NCBI RefSeq assembly: GCF_937958655.1
Contig: NZ_CALGNH010000010.1
Coordinates: 1 to 54,084 of the forward strand
Direction of reading: 5' to 3'
Length of the DNA: 54,084 nt
DNA from: an uncultured Winogradskyella sp.
Lineage (GTDB): Bacteria > Bacteroidota > Bacteroidia > Flavobacteriales > Flavobacteriaceae
Shown here: in pieces, positions 35,318-44,442 of the stretch
How positions within the stretch are numbered: position 1 is the stretch's first letter
Layout of the letters: the number at the start of each line of letters is the position of its first letter
The notes under the pieces: generated by a model
What the model was told of the DNA's origin: nothing
Database searches by the model: none
The model's input: only the letters and a program-made list of their open reading frames with translations
Position numbers and translations under genes: made by a program

Positions 35318-36724
35318 ATGAATTACAGTCAAAACGACGAAAATTTTCCACTTACGCGCTTTGAGTCAATGCTAAAGACAAATGATATTTTGTTTTTTGA
35401 TTCAAGCGAATTTGAAAATATCATTCACCATTATCTGGAGAATGGTAAAATCGCTTTGGCTAAACGCGCCATAAAACTGGGTTTAGAACAACATCCTTCC
35501 TCTGTTAATTTGCGTTTATTTGATGTAGAGATATTAGTTATTGAAAATAAATTCTCCGAGGCAGACGATATTTTAGACATGCTTCATAATATAGAACCTA
35601 CTAATGAAGAGATCTTTATTCAGAAAGCCAATGTACTTTCTAAACAAGACGAACACCAAAAAGCTATTGACACACTATTAATAGCTATTGACATGTCTAC
35701 AACACCATCTGAAGATGCAGATTTATTTGCACTCGTTGGTATGGAATATTTGTTTTTAGATCAATTTGAAAACGCACTAATTTATTTTAAAAAATGTTTA
35801 GAAACTGATACTTCGGACTATTCAACACTACACAATATTGTTTACTGCTACGATTTTTTAGATAAAAATGAAGAAGCTATAAGTTACCTCAATACATTTT
35901 TAGACACTAACCCTTATTGCGAAGTAGCATGGCATCAATTAGGACGACAATATTTTACTATAAAAGATTACGCAAAGGCAAATGCAGCGTTTGATTTTGC
36001 CATAATATCAGACGATACCTTTATAGGAGCCTATATGGAAAAAGGTAAAGTTTTAGAAAAATTAAAACTTTACGAACAAGCTATAGAAAACTATAAAGTA
36101 ACTTTAGCACTAGAAGAGCCTACATCTTTTGCTTTATTAAGAATTGGGTACTGCTATGAAAAATTAAACCAAGACGATTTAGCACTTCAATTCTTCAAAA
36201 AAACAGTTGATGAAGATGCCCTATTAGATCAAGGATGGATAGCAATCACAAAGTTTTATATGAAACGTTTAGACTATGCAAAAGCGTTACATTACATTAA
36301 TAAAGCAGTGAATATAGATGGTGATAACGTATTGTACTGGAAGTTATTTGCTACTATTAATAAACGTCTTAACTTTCTTGAAGAAGCAGATATGGGTTAC
36401 AAGAGAACCCTAGAACTTGGAAATTACGAACTCGATACTTGGTTAGACAGATCAGACATTTTAATAGCATTAGGCGAGTACCAAGCTTCAATACATAATT
36501 TATTACAAGCCTCAGAATTTCACTTAGAAAATGCCGAAATTAGTTTTAGGCTTGGTGGTTTGTACTTTACAATTAATAAAACTGAAGAAGGTCGTTTTCA
36601 TTTAAAAAATGCGATTAAACTAAATCCTGATTATAGTTTTATTGTCCCAGAGCTTTTCCCAAATCTTAATGACAGACCTATGATTAGAGCTATAATTTCA
36701 GAAGGGAATAGACTCTCCAACTAA
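35318..36724 (+). CDS. Cytosolic TPR-repeat protein
   Basis: 468 aa, no signal peptide. About ten TPR units, for example AIDTLLIAIDMSTTPSEDAD, then YLFLDQFENALIYFKKCLET and YLNTFLDTNPYCEVAWHQLG. The family is conserved in Flavobacteriaceae; a protein-protein scaffold with unknown partners. 264 bases separate it from the aminotransferase gene, where no gene or clear signal was found. Confidence 0.85.
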   Translation: MNYSQNDENFPLTRFESMLKTNDILFFDSSEFENIIHHYLENGKIALAKRAIKLGLEQHPSSVNLRLFDVEILVIENKFSEADDILDMLHNIEPTNEEIFIQKANVLSKQDEHQKAIDTLLIAIDMSTTPSEDADLFALVGMEYLFLDQFENALIYFKKCLETDTSDYSTLHNIVYCYDFLDKNEEAISYLNTFLDTNPYCEVAWHQLGRQYFTIKDYAKANAAFDFAIISDDTFIGAYMEKGKVLEKLKLYEQAIENYKVTLALEEPTSFALLRIGYCYEKLNQDDLALQFFKKTVDEDALLDQGWIAITKFYMKRLDYAKALHYINKAVNIDGDNVLYWKLFATINKRLNFLEEADMGYKRTLELGNYELDTWLDRSDILIALGEYQASIHNLLQASEFHLENAEISFRLGGLYFTINKTEEGRFHLKNAIKLNPDYSFIVPELFPNLNDRPMIRAIISEGNRLSN

Positions 36725-36760
36725 AAAAATGCATACCTTGCAGTTCTTATTTTTTTTAAA

Positions 36761-37729
36761 ATGCAAAGACGCTTTTTAGATTATTTAATCATTACTTTTA
36801 AAGGTATTGCTATGGGTGCAGCTGATGTAGTGCCTGGCGTTTCTGGTGGTACAATAGCATTTATTTCTGGTATTTACGAAGAACTTATTGAAAGTATTGA
36901 CAAGGTCAATTTAGGTGTTTTAAAAACCTGGAAACAGCACGGTTTTAAAACAGCGTGGACCTCTATAAACGGTACATTTCTATTAGCCCTTTTTATGGGT
37001 ATAGCCATTAGTATTTTATCTCTGGCCAAACTCATAAAATGGCTGTTACACAATGAGCCCATACTATTGTGGTCTTTCTTTTTTGGACTAGTTTTAGCCA
37101 GTATACTTTATATCGCTAAGCAAATAAATGGTTGGTCTACAAAATTGATTTTAGCAATTGTAGTTACCTCAATACTATCATATTACATTACAAAAGCAGA
37201 ACCTTTTGCTTCACCAGATAGTCCGTTTTACCTATTGTTTTGTGGATTTATTGCTATTATTGCCATGATTTTACCTGGCGTTTCTGGTGCATTTATTTTA
37301 TTGATTTTAGGCACTTATCAAACTGCAATTGACACTATTAATAATTTAAGAGATGGATTGCTTAATGGTAATATGGAGCTATTTAAAGAGGCATTATTAA
37401 ATTTTATACTCCTAGCAGTTGGTGCAGTCATAGGTCTAAAGGTATTCTCTAAAGCATTAAACTGGATGTTTAAACATCAAAAGAATCTTACACTCGCCAT
37501 TTTAACCGGTTTTATGATAGGGTCCTTAAATAAAATATGGCCTTGGAAAGACATCTTAAAAACCCGAATTAACTCCAAGGGCGAAGTGGTTACTTTACTA
37601 GATAAAAGCATACTGCCATCCTCTTACAAAGGAGATAGCCAATTAATAACTGCCCTAGTATTTATAAGTATTGGTTTTGCTACTATCCTCATTTTAGAAC
37701 GATTGGGTCGTAATAAAAATAAGCTCTAA
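36761..37729 (+). CDS. DUF368 membrane protein (polyprenyl-phosphate translocase family)
   Basis: 322 aa, about eight to nine membrane helices. Two inverted family motifs: GAADVVPGVSGGTIAFISGI near the N-terminus and MILPGVSGAFILLILGTYQT in the middle. The DUF368 family includes PopT, shown to be needed for recycling undecaprenyl phosphate across the inner membrane. The next gene, whose ATG overlaps this stop by one base, is a paralogue. Together they may form a heteromer. Confidence 0.9.
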   Translation: MQRRFLDYLIITFKGIAMGAADVVPGVSGGTIAFISGIYEELIESIDKVNLGVLKTWKQHGFKTAWTSINGTFLLALFMGIAISILSLAKLIKWLLHNEPILLWSFFFGLVLASILYIAKQINGWSTKLILAIVVTSILSYYITKAEPFASPDSPFYLLFCGFIAIIAMILPGVSGAFILLILGTYQTAIDTINNLRDGLLNGNMELFKEALLNFILLAVGAVIGLKVFSKALNWMFKHQKNLTLAILTGFMIGSLNKIWPWKDILKTRINSKGEVVTLLDKSILPSSYKGDSQLITALVFISIGFATILILERLGRNKNKL

Positions 37730-38748
37730 TGCAGAAAACAAGAACTTTTAAGGATCGTATGTTTTTGGTCATTAAAGGTTTGGCCATGGGAGCTGCTAAT
37801 AAAGTTCCTGGAGTTTCTGGTGGAGTTGTTGCCTTTGTAGCTGGTTTTTATGAAGAATTTATTTTTTCTCTACAACGTGTCAATAGCACCGCACTTAAAT
37901 TACTATTAAACGGACGTTTTAAAAGTCTTTACAACTATATTAATGGTAAGTTTCTGGGCTTACTCTTTCTTGGGATGATTATTAGTTACTTTAGTGTTTC
38001 TAAACTACTAGACTATCTTATAATTAATTATCAGCTCTATGTTTGGAGTACATTCTTCGGAATGATACTTGGTTCTATTTATTATATAACCAAAGATTTT
38101 AAGGCTTGGAATAGTAAAACGATTACCGCACTTGCTTTGGGTGCGCTTGTTGGATTGGGTATTAGCTTTTTAGATCCGTCTAAAGAAAATGATAATCTTT
38201 GGTTTGTTTTTTTCTGCGGTATTGTTAGTGTCTCTGGTATGACGCTCCCTGGTTTTTCTGGTTCGTTTATTCTTATTTTATTGGGGAATTATGTTTTACT
38301 TCTTGTGGACTCTGTAAATGCCCTTTACGATACAATAGCAGACATTTTTTCAGGTAATTTTGAATTTTTAAAAAATGAAGCTAGAGTACGAATGCTAAAA
38401 GTACTGAGTATTTTTACACTAGGTTCTGTTACAGGCTTAGTCACCTTTTCTCATATACTCAACTACATACTAAAACATTATAAAAACATAACGCTTGCAA
38501 CTATAGCAGGCTTTATTATTGGATCCTTAGGCGTAGTATGGCCTTGGAAAAAAACGATTTACAAAACCGATATTAATGGAAATTCTATTTTAGATTCCAC
38601 TGGAAAACAAGTGATTGAAAACTATCAACGCTTTTTACCAGAAATAACATCAGAAACTTACATTGCTATGGCCTATATTGCTTTAGGTATAGCTATTGTT
38701 TTAGGATTAGAATGGTATGGACAACACACAAGACAACATAAAACTTAA
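37729..38748 (+). CDS. DUF368 membrane protein, second paralogue
   Basis: 339 aa with the same topology as its neighbour: GAANKVPGVSGGVVAFVAGF and MTLPGFSGSFILILLGNYVL. Clearly a tandem duplicate, strongly diverged. The C-terminal part carries IGSLGVVWPWKKTIYKTDIN, also shared with the first copy (IGSLNKIWPWKD). Its start overlaps the preceding stop and its end overlaps aroE by 32 bases. Confidence 0.9.
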   Translation: MQKTRTFKDRMFLVIKGLAMGAANKVPGVSGGVVAFVAGFYEEFIFSLQRVNSTALKLLLNGRFKSLYNYINGKFLGLLFLGMIISYFSVSKLLDYLIINYQLYVWSTFFGMILGSIYYITKDFKAWNSKTITALALGALVGLGISFLDPSKENDNLWFVFFCGIVSVSGMTLPGFSGSFILILLGNYVLLLVDSVNALYDTIADIFSGNFEFLKNEARVRMLKVLSIFTLGSVTGLVTFSHILNYILKHYKNITLATIAGFIIGSLGVVWPWKKTIYKTDINGNSILDSTGKQVIENYQRFLPEITSETYIAMAYIALGIAIVLGLEWYGQHTRQHKT

Positions 38749-39478
38749 ATTTGGACTCGTAGGAAGACAAATCTCCTACTCATTTTCAAGAGGGTATTTT
38801 GCTGAGAAATTTAAGCAAGAAAATCTACCATATACTTATGTGAATTTTGACCTTCAAGCTATAACAGAGCTTAATGCTATTATTAAAAACACACCAAATT
38901 TAAAAGGATTAAACGTTACTATCCCTTACAAAGAGGAAGTGATTCCTATTTTAGATAGCTTAAACAAACGTGCAAAGAAAATTGGTGCCGTAAACACCAT
39001 TAGAATAACACATAACAACAAATTAAAAGGATATAACACCGATTATTACGGATTTAAAAAATCCTTAGAACCACATTTAAAAAAACAGCACAAACGCGCT
39101 TTAATTCTTGGTACTGGTGGTGCATCTAAGGCCATTGCATACGCACTAAAAAAACTAAACATAACGTATAATTATGTATCGCGTTCTAAAAAAGAAGGCG
39201 TAAAGTTTACATATCTAGATCTCACAAAAGACATTATATCTAACTATAATATTATTATAAACTGTACACCAATTGGCACTTTTCCTAATGTAGAAGCCTG
39301 CCCAGATATACCATACAATGCATTATCCAAAAACCATATTCTTTACGATCTAATTTATAACCCAGAGGAAACTAAATTTTTGAGCTATGGTAAACGCAAA
39401 GGCGCAACTACTATTAACGGATTAGAAATGCTAAAATTACAAGCGGAAAAAGCTTGGACAATTTGGAATAAATCCTAA
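38717..39478 (+). CDS. aroE: Shikimate dehydrogenase
   Basis: 253 aa, slightly short for the family (about 270). Reduces 3-dehydroshikimate with NADPH in the aromatic amino acid pathway. Motifs: GLVGRQISYSFSRGYFAEKF (substrate Ser pair), LNVTIPYKEEV (catalytic Lys), GAVNTI, GYNTDYYGF and NADP loop LGTGGASKAIAYAL. Starting at 38717 it overlaps the DUF368 gene by 32 bases in another frame; no closer start is available because the family N-terminus begins within 12 residues of this ATG. Confidence 0.93.
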   Translation: MDNTQDNIKLKFGLVGRQISYSFSRGYFAEKFKQENLPYTYVNFDLQAITELNAIIKNTPNLKGLNVTIPYKEEVIPILDSLNKRAKKIGAVNTIRITHNNKLKGYNTDYYGFKKSLEPHLKKQHKRALILGTGGASKAIAYALKKLNITYNYVSRSKKEGVKFTYLDLTKDIISNYNIIINCTPIGTFPNVEACPDIPYNALSKNHILYDLIYNPEETKFLSYGKRKGATTINGLEMLKLQAEKAWTIWNKS

Positions 39479-39628
39479 TCAGTAATTAAAGGTAAGTGTC
39501 CTAAAAAATCTTCAAAAATTGGTATTAAAAAAGGAGGTGGAAATAACAGCACAACCAACCTAAGCCCTATTTACTTTGTATTTAAAGGAGTTGTTATTAT
39601 CTTTAACAACATATAAAATAATTGACAC

Positions 39629-41614
39629 ATGTCTGAGACTGATAACCTGCGAGATGCAGATGGAAAAAAAGACGTAGTAACTAAAGTAACTACTCCAAAC
39701 CAAGAAACACTGCAAACAACTGAGATTTCTGAAGATATTAATTCTACTAATGAGTCTTCAGTAACCGAACAACATAATGAAACTCAAAACGACATTTCAG
39801 CAGATAAAGCAGACGCTGAAGTACATGCAGAAATAGAAGCGTCTAATGCAGAAGATGCAGAAGATGAATCCAATGCAGAACGACACGAGGTAGAAGAAAA
39901 AGACTACCATGCGATGTCCATGCAAGACTTAGCCACGGAACTAAATCGTCTTTTAAAGCACCACAAAATTCAAACCATCTCCAAGCAAGTTAATCAGATT
40001 AAGACTGAATTTAATTCAAAATACAGTCAATTACTCGAAGAAAAGAAAGAAGAGTTTGTTAATGACGGAGGTAATGAAATAGATTTCTATTACACCAACG
40101 ATAATAAAAAGCTTTTTAATCAACTTTATAAAGATTATAAGCAAACCATAAATGCCTATTATAAGGAACGTGAGCAAAATTTAAAACAAAATCTTCAGAA
40201 TAGACTAATAATAATAGAAGATATAAAAGCGCTACTTTCCGTTGAAGAAAATATGGGTACAACCTATAAAACCTTTAAAGAGCTTCAGGAAAAATGGCGT
40301 AATGCTGGCCCAATACCAAGAGATAAGTACAATAATGCTTGGAATACCTATCACCACCATGTAGAGCGTTTTTACGACTTTTTACATCTCAATAATGACT
40401 TAAGGGACATGGATTTTAAGCATAACTATGATCAAAAATTAAAGATTATAGAACGTGCCGAAGAATTAGCTAATGACGACAATATTAACCGTACATTTAG
40501 AGAACTACAGGTACTCCATAAACTTTGGAAAGAAGAGCTAGGCCCAGTAGCTAAAGAGCACAGAGAGGAAATTTGGGAGCGCTTTAGTAATGCCACTAAA
40601 AGCATACACGACAAAAGACAGGCTTACTACGCAGACTTAGACAAAGCCTACGAAAAAAATCTTGAACGCAAAGAAGAATTAATTTCTCAAATACAATCTA
40701 TAGCAGAAGATACAGCAAACTCACATGGTGCATGGCAGAAAAAAATAAAAGAAGTAGAAGCACTACGAGAATCTTTTTTTAATGCAGGCAAAGTACCATT
40801 AAAAGTTAACGAAGCCACATGGGCAAAATTTAAAGATGCCGTTAGAACGTTTAACCGTGGGAAAAATAAATTCTATAAAGAATTAAAAAAAGACCAATAC
40901 GACAATCTGCAGAAGAAAAAAGAACTGATAAAAATTGCCGAAGCTAATAAAGACAGTGAAGATTTTGCTGTTGTAACTCCTTTGATGAAAAAAATTCAGG
41001 GAGATTGGAAAAAAATTGGCCATGTTCCAAGACGCGATAGTGATAACATATGGAAGCAATTTAAAGGTGCATGTAACCATTACTTTGATAGAATGCACGC
41101 AGAACGTAAAGCAGAAAATCAACATCTCTTTGATGCCTTTGACAAAAAAGTGAAATTGTTAGATGACATAAAAGCCATGGAACTTAGCGGTGACAATAAA
41201 GCAGATGTAGCTACCTTGAAATCTAAAATTGCAGATTGGAAAACTTTAGGACACGTGCCGCAAAACAAACGTTATATTGACGGTAAGTTTTACAAAGCCA
41301 TAGATAATGCCTTTGATAAACTAAAAATGGATAAGGCCAAACTAGACATGGTAAAATTTGAAAGTAAACTAGAAAACTTAGCTACTGATGCTAACGACAC
41401 TAGACTGCTTGATAATGAACAAAACTTTATCCGCAAAAGAATTGGCGAAGTACAATCTGAAATCACACAGTTAGAAAACAACCTTCAGTTCTTTTCTAAT
41501 GTAGATTCTGATAATCCGTTGGTTAAAGATGTACATAAAAACATCGCTAAACACAAACAAGAACTTGAGGCTTGGAAAGCAAAACTTACTAAAATTAGAA
41601 GTATGTATTCCTAA
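39629..41614 (+). CDS. DUF349 coiled-coil repeat protein
   Basis: 661 aa. A long acidic disordered N-terminus (to about 100) is followed by tandem DUF349 helical repeats, each with a W-K/R-x-x-G pattern: LQEKWRNAGPIPRDKYNNAW, then LHKLWKEELGPVAKEHREEI, IQGDWKKIGHVPRRDSDNIW and IADWKTLGHVPQNKRYIDGK. C-terminus is coiled coil. Cytosolic, function unknown; common in Bacteroidota. A TTACTTTG box at 39569-39576 may serve as promoter. Followed by a strong terminator. Confidence 0.93.
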   Translation: MSETDNLRDADGKKDVVTKVTTPNQETLQTTEISEDINSTNESSVTEQHNETQNDISADKADAEVHAEIEASNAEDAEDESNAERHEVEEKDYHAMSMQDLATELNRLLKHHKIQTISKQVNQIKTEFNSKYSQLLEEKKEEFVNDGGNEIDFYYTNDNKKLFNQLYKDYKQTINAYYKEREQNLKQNLQNRLIIIEDIKALLSVEENMGTTYKTFKELQEKWRNAGPIPRDKYNNAWNTYHHHVERFYDFLHLNNDLRDMDFKHNYDQKLKIIERAEELANDDNINRTFRELQVLHKLWKEELGPVAKEHREEIWERFSNATKSIHDKRQAYYADLDKAYEKNLERKEELISQIQSIAEDTANSHGAWQKKIKEVEALRESFFNAGKVPLKVNEATWAKFKDAVRTFNRGKNKFYKELKKDQYDNLQKKKELIKIAEANKDSEDFAVVTPLMKKIQGDWKKIGHVPRRDSDNIWKQFKGACNHYFDRMHAERKAENQHLFDAFDKKVKLLDDIKAMELSGDNKADVATLKSKIADWKTLGHVPQNKRYIDGKFYKAIDNAFDKLKMDKAKLDMVKFESKLENLATDANDTRLLDNEQNFIRKRIGEVQSEITQLENNLQFFSNVDSDNPLVKDVHKNIAKHKQELEAWKAKLTKIRSMYS

Positions 41615-41648
41615 CTCAGAAAACCATCTATACACTAATAAAAAACTC

Positions 41649-41680
41649 AAAACCCATCTATTTATAAATAGATGGGTTTT
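41649..41680. terminator. Bidirectional rho-independent terminator
   Basis: Perfect 32-base palindrome: AAAACCCATCTATTTA and its complement. It lies 34 bases past the DUF349 gene, and its T-run side serves the plus strand. Confidence 0.9.
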
Positions 41681-41956
41681 GTCCTAACTAAACTATATTA
41701 ATCTTAATTAAAACCGCTTAATAATAATTAAGATCCTACTAAGAATATAAAAACATCTTGCCTTTATATATATTAAATACGTTAGACATGACTATTTGGA
41801 TGTTTTTGTTGTTATTTTTTTAAAATTTTAACAGAATCTCGTTCACAGTTTTCAATCCTGCTACCTGTGCTGAGCTTGTCGAAGTGAAGCAGGAATCCAT
41901 AAAATGATAGAATAAAAGTGGATTCCGCATCAAGTGCGGAATGACAGGATTATAGA
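41681..41956. other. Intergenic region between convergent genes
   Basis: Together with the terminator before it, this is a gene-free gap of 342 bases. The first half is AT-rich and without recognisable features. The second half is the dispersed repeat at 41855-41950, which ends 6 bases before the mazG stop codon. Confidence 0.6.
41855..41950. repeat. Dispersed hairpin repeat of the TGAGCTTGTCGAAG type
   Basis: About 96 bases framed by ATCCTG / CAGGAT. It contains CTGAGCTTGTCGAAGTG, an inner inverted repeat GGAATCCA (41892-41899) / TGGATTCC (41919-41926), and a tight hairpin ATTCCGCA-TCAAG-TGCGGAAT with GACA after it (41923-41946). This motif set (TGTCATTCC..., GCTTGTCGAAG) is typical of non-coding dispersed repeats of Flavobacteriaceae. 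It sits immediately downstream of mazG and may act as a transcript end. Confidence 0.7.
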
Positions 41957-42730
41957 TTACAAAGACTTCGCCTCTTCCCAAAAGACATCCATTTCAGATA
42001 AGGTCATATCTTTCAGAGGTTTATTTAATTCTTTAGATTTACTTTCGAGATATTGAAAGCGTTTTATGAATTTTTTATTGGTACGCTCTAAGGCATTTTC
42101 TGGATTTACCTTTAGAAAGCGTGCATAATTAATCAGAGAAAATAACACATCACCAAACTCACTTTCTATAGCATCTTGGTCTCCTTTGTTAAGTTCAGCT
42201 TTTAATTCCGCTAGCTCCTCCTCTACCTTTTCAAAAACTTGCTCTGGTTTTTCCCAATCAAAGCCAACTCCTGCAACTTTATCTTGTATACGGTTGGCTT
42301 TCACCATTGCTGGTAGGCTTTTTGGCACACCTTCTAAGACACTTGTTTTACCTTCTTTTAGCTTTAGTTGCTCCCAGTTACGCTTTACCTCGTCTTCATC
42401 CTTAACTTTAACATCTCCATAAATATGAGGATGTCTATCCACAAGCTTATCGCAAATACTATTACAGACGTCTGCAATATCAAAGTCATTAGTTTCGCTT
42501 CCTATTTTAGAATAGAAAACGATGTGCAACAACACATCACCAAGCTCTTTTTTTACTTCATCTAAATTGTTGTCTAAAATAGCATCACCAAGTTCATAAA
42601 CCTCCTCTATAGTAAGGTGCCTAAGCGATTCCATAGTTTGCTTTTTGTCCCAAGGGCATTGCTCTCGCAACTCGTCCATAATAACTAGCAAACGCTCAAA
42701 AGCTTTTAATTGTGAGGCTTTGTTAGACAT
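41957..42730 (-). CDS. mazG: Nucleoside triphosphate pyrophosphohydrolase MazG
   Basis: 257 aa from the ATG at 42730, where the reading begins MSNKASQLKAFERLLVIMDE; a longer frame from 42766 overlaps the preceding gene and is less likely. All-alpha NTP pyrophosphatase with two MazG units; the first has ECPWDKKQTMESLRHLTIEE and VYELGDAI with the metal-binding Glu cluster, the second has EELAELKAEL and EFGDVLFSLINYARF. Hydrolyses noncanonical or excess NTPs. The start lies one base past the upstream stop codon. Confidence 0.94.
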   Translation of the reverse strand: MSNKASQLKAFERLLVIMDELREQCPWDKKQTMESLRHLTIEEVYELGDAILDNNLDEVKKELGDVLLHIVFYSKIGSETNDFDIADVCNSICDKLVDRHPHIYGDVKVKDEDEVKRNWEQLKLKEGKTSVLEGVPKSLPAMVKANRIQDKVAGVGFDWEKPEQVFEKVEEELAELKAELNKGDQDAIESEFGDVLFSLINYARFLKVNPENALERTNKKFIKRFQYLESKSKELNKPLKDMTLSEMDVFWEEAKSL

Positions 42731-42731
42731 C

Positions 42732-43160
42732 TTATTCTTCCTCGTCCGAAGTTTTAGCTTCATCATCTGCTTCTAAAGCATCCAAAAGATTATTTTTCTG
42801 AAGTAAATTATACCAATGAATTACCTTCTTTATATCAGAAGGATAAACACGATCTTCATCATAATCTGGTAAAACATCAAAGAAGTATTCTTCTAAAGCA
42901 TCTTTACCGTCTTTATGGCTTATTGAAGTTGGGTTGCCTTGCTCTTTATCTTTAACTTTTTTAAGCACTTCTCGCAATGGCACTTCCTCAGCTAAGGTAT
43001 AAATTGCTATTTCACTTAATATACTAATATTACTATGGGCTCCTACAGTAATACGCTTTTTATCAATTAATGACTGAACAACGGCACCTGTTCTTGTTTG
43101 TGTTATAATTTCGTACAAACCTGGTTTGCCCGAAATAGCTAAAATTTGATCTAAACTCAT
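42732..43160 (-). CDS. DUF5606 domain protein
   Basis: 142 aa. N-terminal part (MSLDQILAISGKPGLYEIIT) and the RTGAVVQSLIDKKRITVG segment match the DUF5606 family, small cytosolic proteins found in Bacteroidota beside mazG and def. The C-terminus is acidic (DEEE). The function is unknown. Tightly linked to mazG (one base between stop and start) and separated from def by 98 bases that hold a dispersed repeat. Confidence 0.85.
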   Translation of the reverse strand: MSLDQILAISGKPGLYEIITQTRTGAVVQSLIDKKRITVGAHSNISILSEIAIYTLAEEVPLREVLKKVKDKEQGNPTSISHKDGKDALEEYFFDVLPDYDEDRVYPSDIKKVIHWYNLLQKNNLLDALEADDEAKTSDEEE

Positions 43161-43172
43161 TTTACTTTTGTT

Positions 43173-43248
43173 TGTCAGGCTGAGCGCAGTGGAAGCCTCT
43201 TTTTTTTTGTGTTTTATAAAAAACCCTACGACTGCGCTTAGGGTGACA
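43173..43248. repeat. Dispersed hairpin repeat of the GTCA-CTGAGCGCAGT type
   Basis: Arms TGTCAGGCTGAGCGCAGT (43173-43190) and ACTGCGCTTAGGGTGACA (43231-43248) pair at 15 of 18 positions across about 40 bases that include a long T-run. TGTCAnnCTGAGCGCAGTCGAAG-type sequences are widespread intergenic repeats in this family. It lies inside the def-DUF5606 intergenic gap. Confidence 0.7.
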
Positions 43249-43258
43249 TAATATTTTA

Positions 43259-43849
43259 TTAACGTTTTCTGCTCATTGCAGGAAAACGCATTTTGTAATC
43301 TATTTTAATTTTTCCTTTCGAAATGTTGGTTAACTTTCCTTTTATTAAACGCTTTTTAAAGGAGGAAAGTTTATCCGTAAATAAAACACCTTCAATATGG
43401 TCATATTCATGTTGAATAACTCTTGCTATTAAACCTTCATATTGCTCTACATGTGTTTCAAAATTCTCATCTTGGTATTGAATTTTAATCTTTGGTTTTC
43501 TAAAAACATCTTCTCTAACATCTGGTATACTTAGACAGCCTTCGTTAAAAGCCCACTCCTCTCCTTCTTCTTCTAAAATTTGGGCATTAATAAATGTCTT
43601 CTTAAAATTCTTCATTTGCTCTCTATCTTTCTCTGAGAGATCTTCGTCCTCAGAAAAAGGTTCTGTATCTACTAAAAATAAACGAATTGGTAAACCTATC
43701 TGAGGTGCAGCCAAACCCACACCAAAAGCTCCATACATAGTTTGGTACATGTTTTCTATTAGCTCATCTAACTTTGGATAGTCCTTATCTATGGCCTTAG
43801 CTTTTTTCTTAAGTACAGTGTCTCCGTAGGCTACTATAGGTAAAATCAT
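43259..43849 (-). CDS. def: Peptide deformylase
   Basis: 196 aa. Removes the formyl group from the N-terminal methionine of new proteins. All three motifs present: GVGLAAPQIG, EEWAFNEGCLSIPD (Cys metal ligand) and VIQHEYDHIEG (two His, catalytic Glu). Iron or zinc metalloenzyme at the ribosome exit. TACTTTTG box at 43877-43870 gives it its own promoter. Between it and ruvX is a 132-base gap. Confidence 0.97.
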   Translation of the reverse strand: MILPIVAYGDTVLKKKAKAIDKDYPKLDELIENMYQTMYGAFGVGLAAPQIGLPIRLFLVDTEPFSEDEDLSEKDREQMKNFKKTFINAQILEEEGEEWAFNEGCLSIPDVREDVFRKPKIKIQYQDENFETHVEQYEGLIARVIQHEYDHIEGVLFTDKLSSFKKRLIKGKLTNISKGKIKIDYKMRFPAMSRKR

Positions 43850-43869
43850 ATTCTGTATGTTTTCGGGAG

Positions 43870-43877
43870 CAAAAGTA
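43870..43877 (-). promoter_or_regulatory. -7 box of def
   Basis: TACTTTTG on the minus strand, 20 bases before the def ATG. Confidence 0.5.
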
Positions 43878-43981
43878 TCAAATCCAAAGGATAAATTTTC
43901 GATTTTTAAAACTAAATTCTAATGCCGTTGGTCTCAAAGACCATATATACCTATACTATTAAAGCATTAAAACAAAAAATA

Positions 43982-44395
43982 CTACGATCTACTGCTTAGA
44001 TAACTCTGCAGTATTAATGTTGCACTAATTTCATCTATAAGTGCTTTATTTTGCCGTTGCTTTTTCTTTAATCCACTATCAATCATCGTTTGAAATGCCA
44101 TTTTTGACGTAAAACGTTCATCGACACGTTCTACAGGAATTTCAGTAAAAATCTTCTGTAACTGCTTTAAAAACTTCTGTATGTGCACTTCACTTTCTGA
44201 GGCTGTATTATCCATTTGTTTTGGTTCACCTACAACGAATAGTTCTACATTTTCTGAGGTTGTATATGATTTTAAAAATGAAAGTAAATCTTCGGTATCT
44301 ATAGTTGTAAGACCAGATGCTATAATCTGTAGATCGTCTGTTACAGCAACACCTGTGCGCTTTGTTCCGTAATCTATGGCTAATACTCTTCCCAT
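43982..44395 (-). CDS. ruvX: Putative pre-16S rRNA nuclease / Holliday junction resolvase-like YqgF
   Basis: 137 aa from the ATG at 44395. A longer frame starts at 44404 but would begin inside the promoter box TATCTTTG (44409-44402). RNase H-like fold: RVLAIDYGTKRTGVAVTD (first catalytic Asp), FVVGEPKQMDN (second), VDERFTSKMAFQTM (third region). YqgF-family proteins process the 5' end of 16S rRNA; the name resolvase is historical. Together with def, DUF5606 and mazG it forms a minus-strand run. Confidence 0.9.
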   Translation of the reverse strand: MGRVLAIDYGTKRTGVAVTDDLQIIASGLTTIDTEDLLSFLKSYTTSENVELFVVGEPKQMDNTASESEVHIQKFLKQLQKIFTEIPVERVDERFTSKMAFQTMIDSGLKKKQRQNKALIDEISATLILQSYLSSRS

Positions 44396-44401
44396 GCTTT
44401 G

Positions 44402-44409
44402 CAAAGATA
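44402..44409 (-). promoter_or_regulatory. -7 box that fixes the ruvX start
   Basis: TATCTTTG on the minus strand ends 6 bases before the ATG at 44395. The alternative ATG at 44404 would lie inside the box, so the shorter protein is preferred. Confidence 0.55.
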
Positions 44410-44423
44410 ATGCAATAAAAAAC

Positions 44424-44442
44424 GCTTCTTGTAAAAAGAAGC
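44424..44442. terminator. Terminator-like hairpin
   Basis: GCTTCTT-GTAAA-AAGAAGC with A's before and a T-run after. No gene on the plus strand feeds into it, so it may end an unseen short transcript or be part of the cassette described for this gap. Confidence 0.5.

Noticed and set aside
39479..39616. A 45-codon open frame right after the aroE stop, in the same frame (KGKCPKKSSKIGIKKGGG-like), with an AAGGAGGTGG stretch inside.
   Set aside because: It has no start codon, the sequence is Lys/Asn-rich as expected for AT-rich DNA, and no ATG follows the GGAGG at a suitable distance. Readthrough or a decayed gene cannot be supported.
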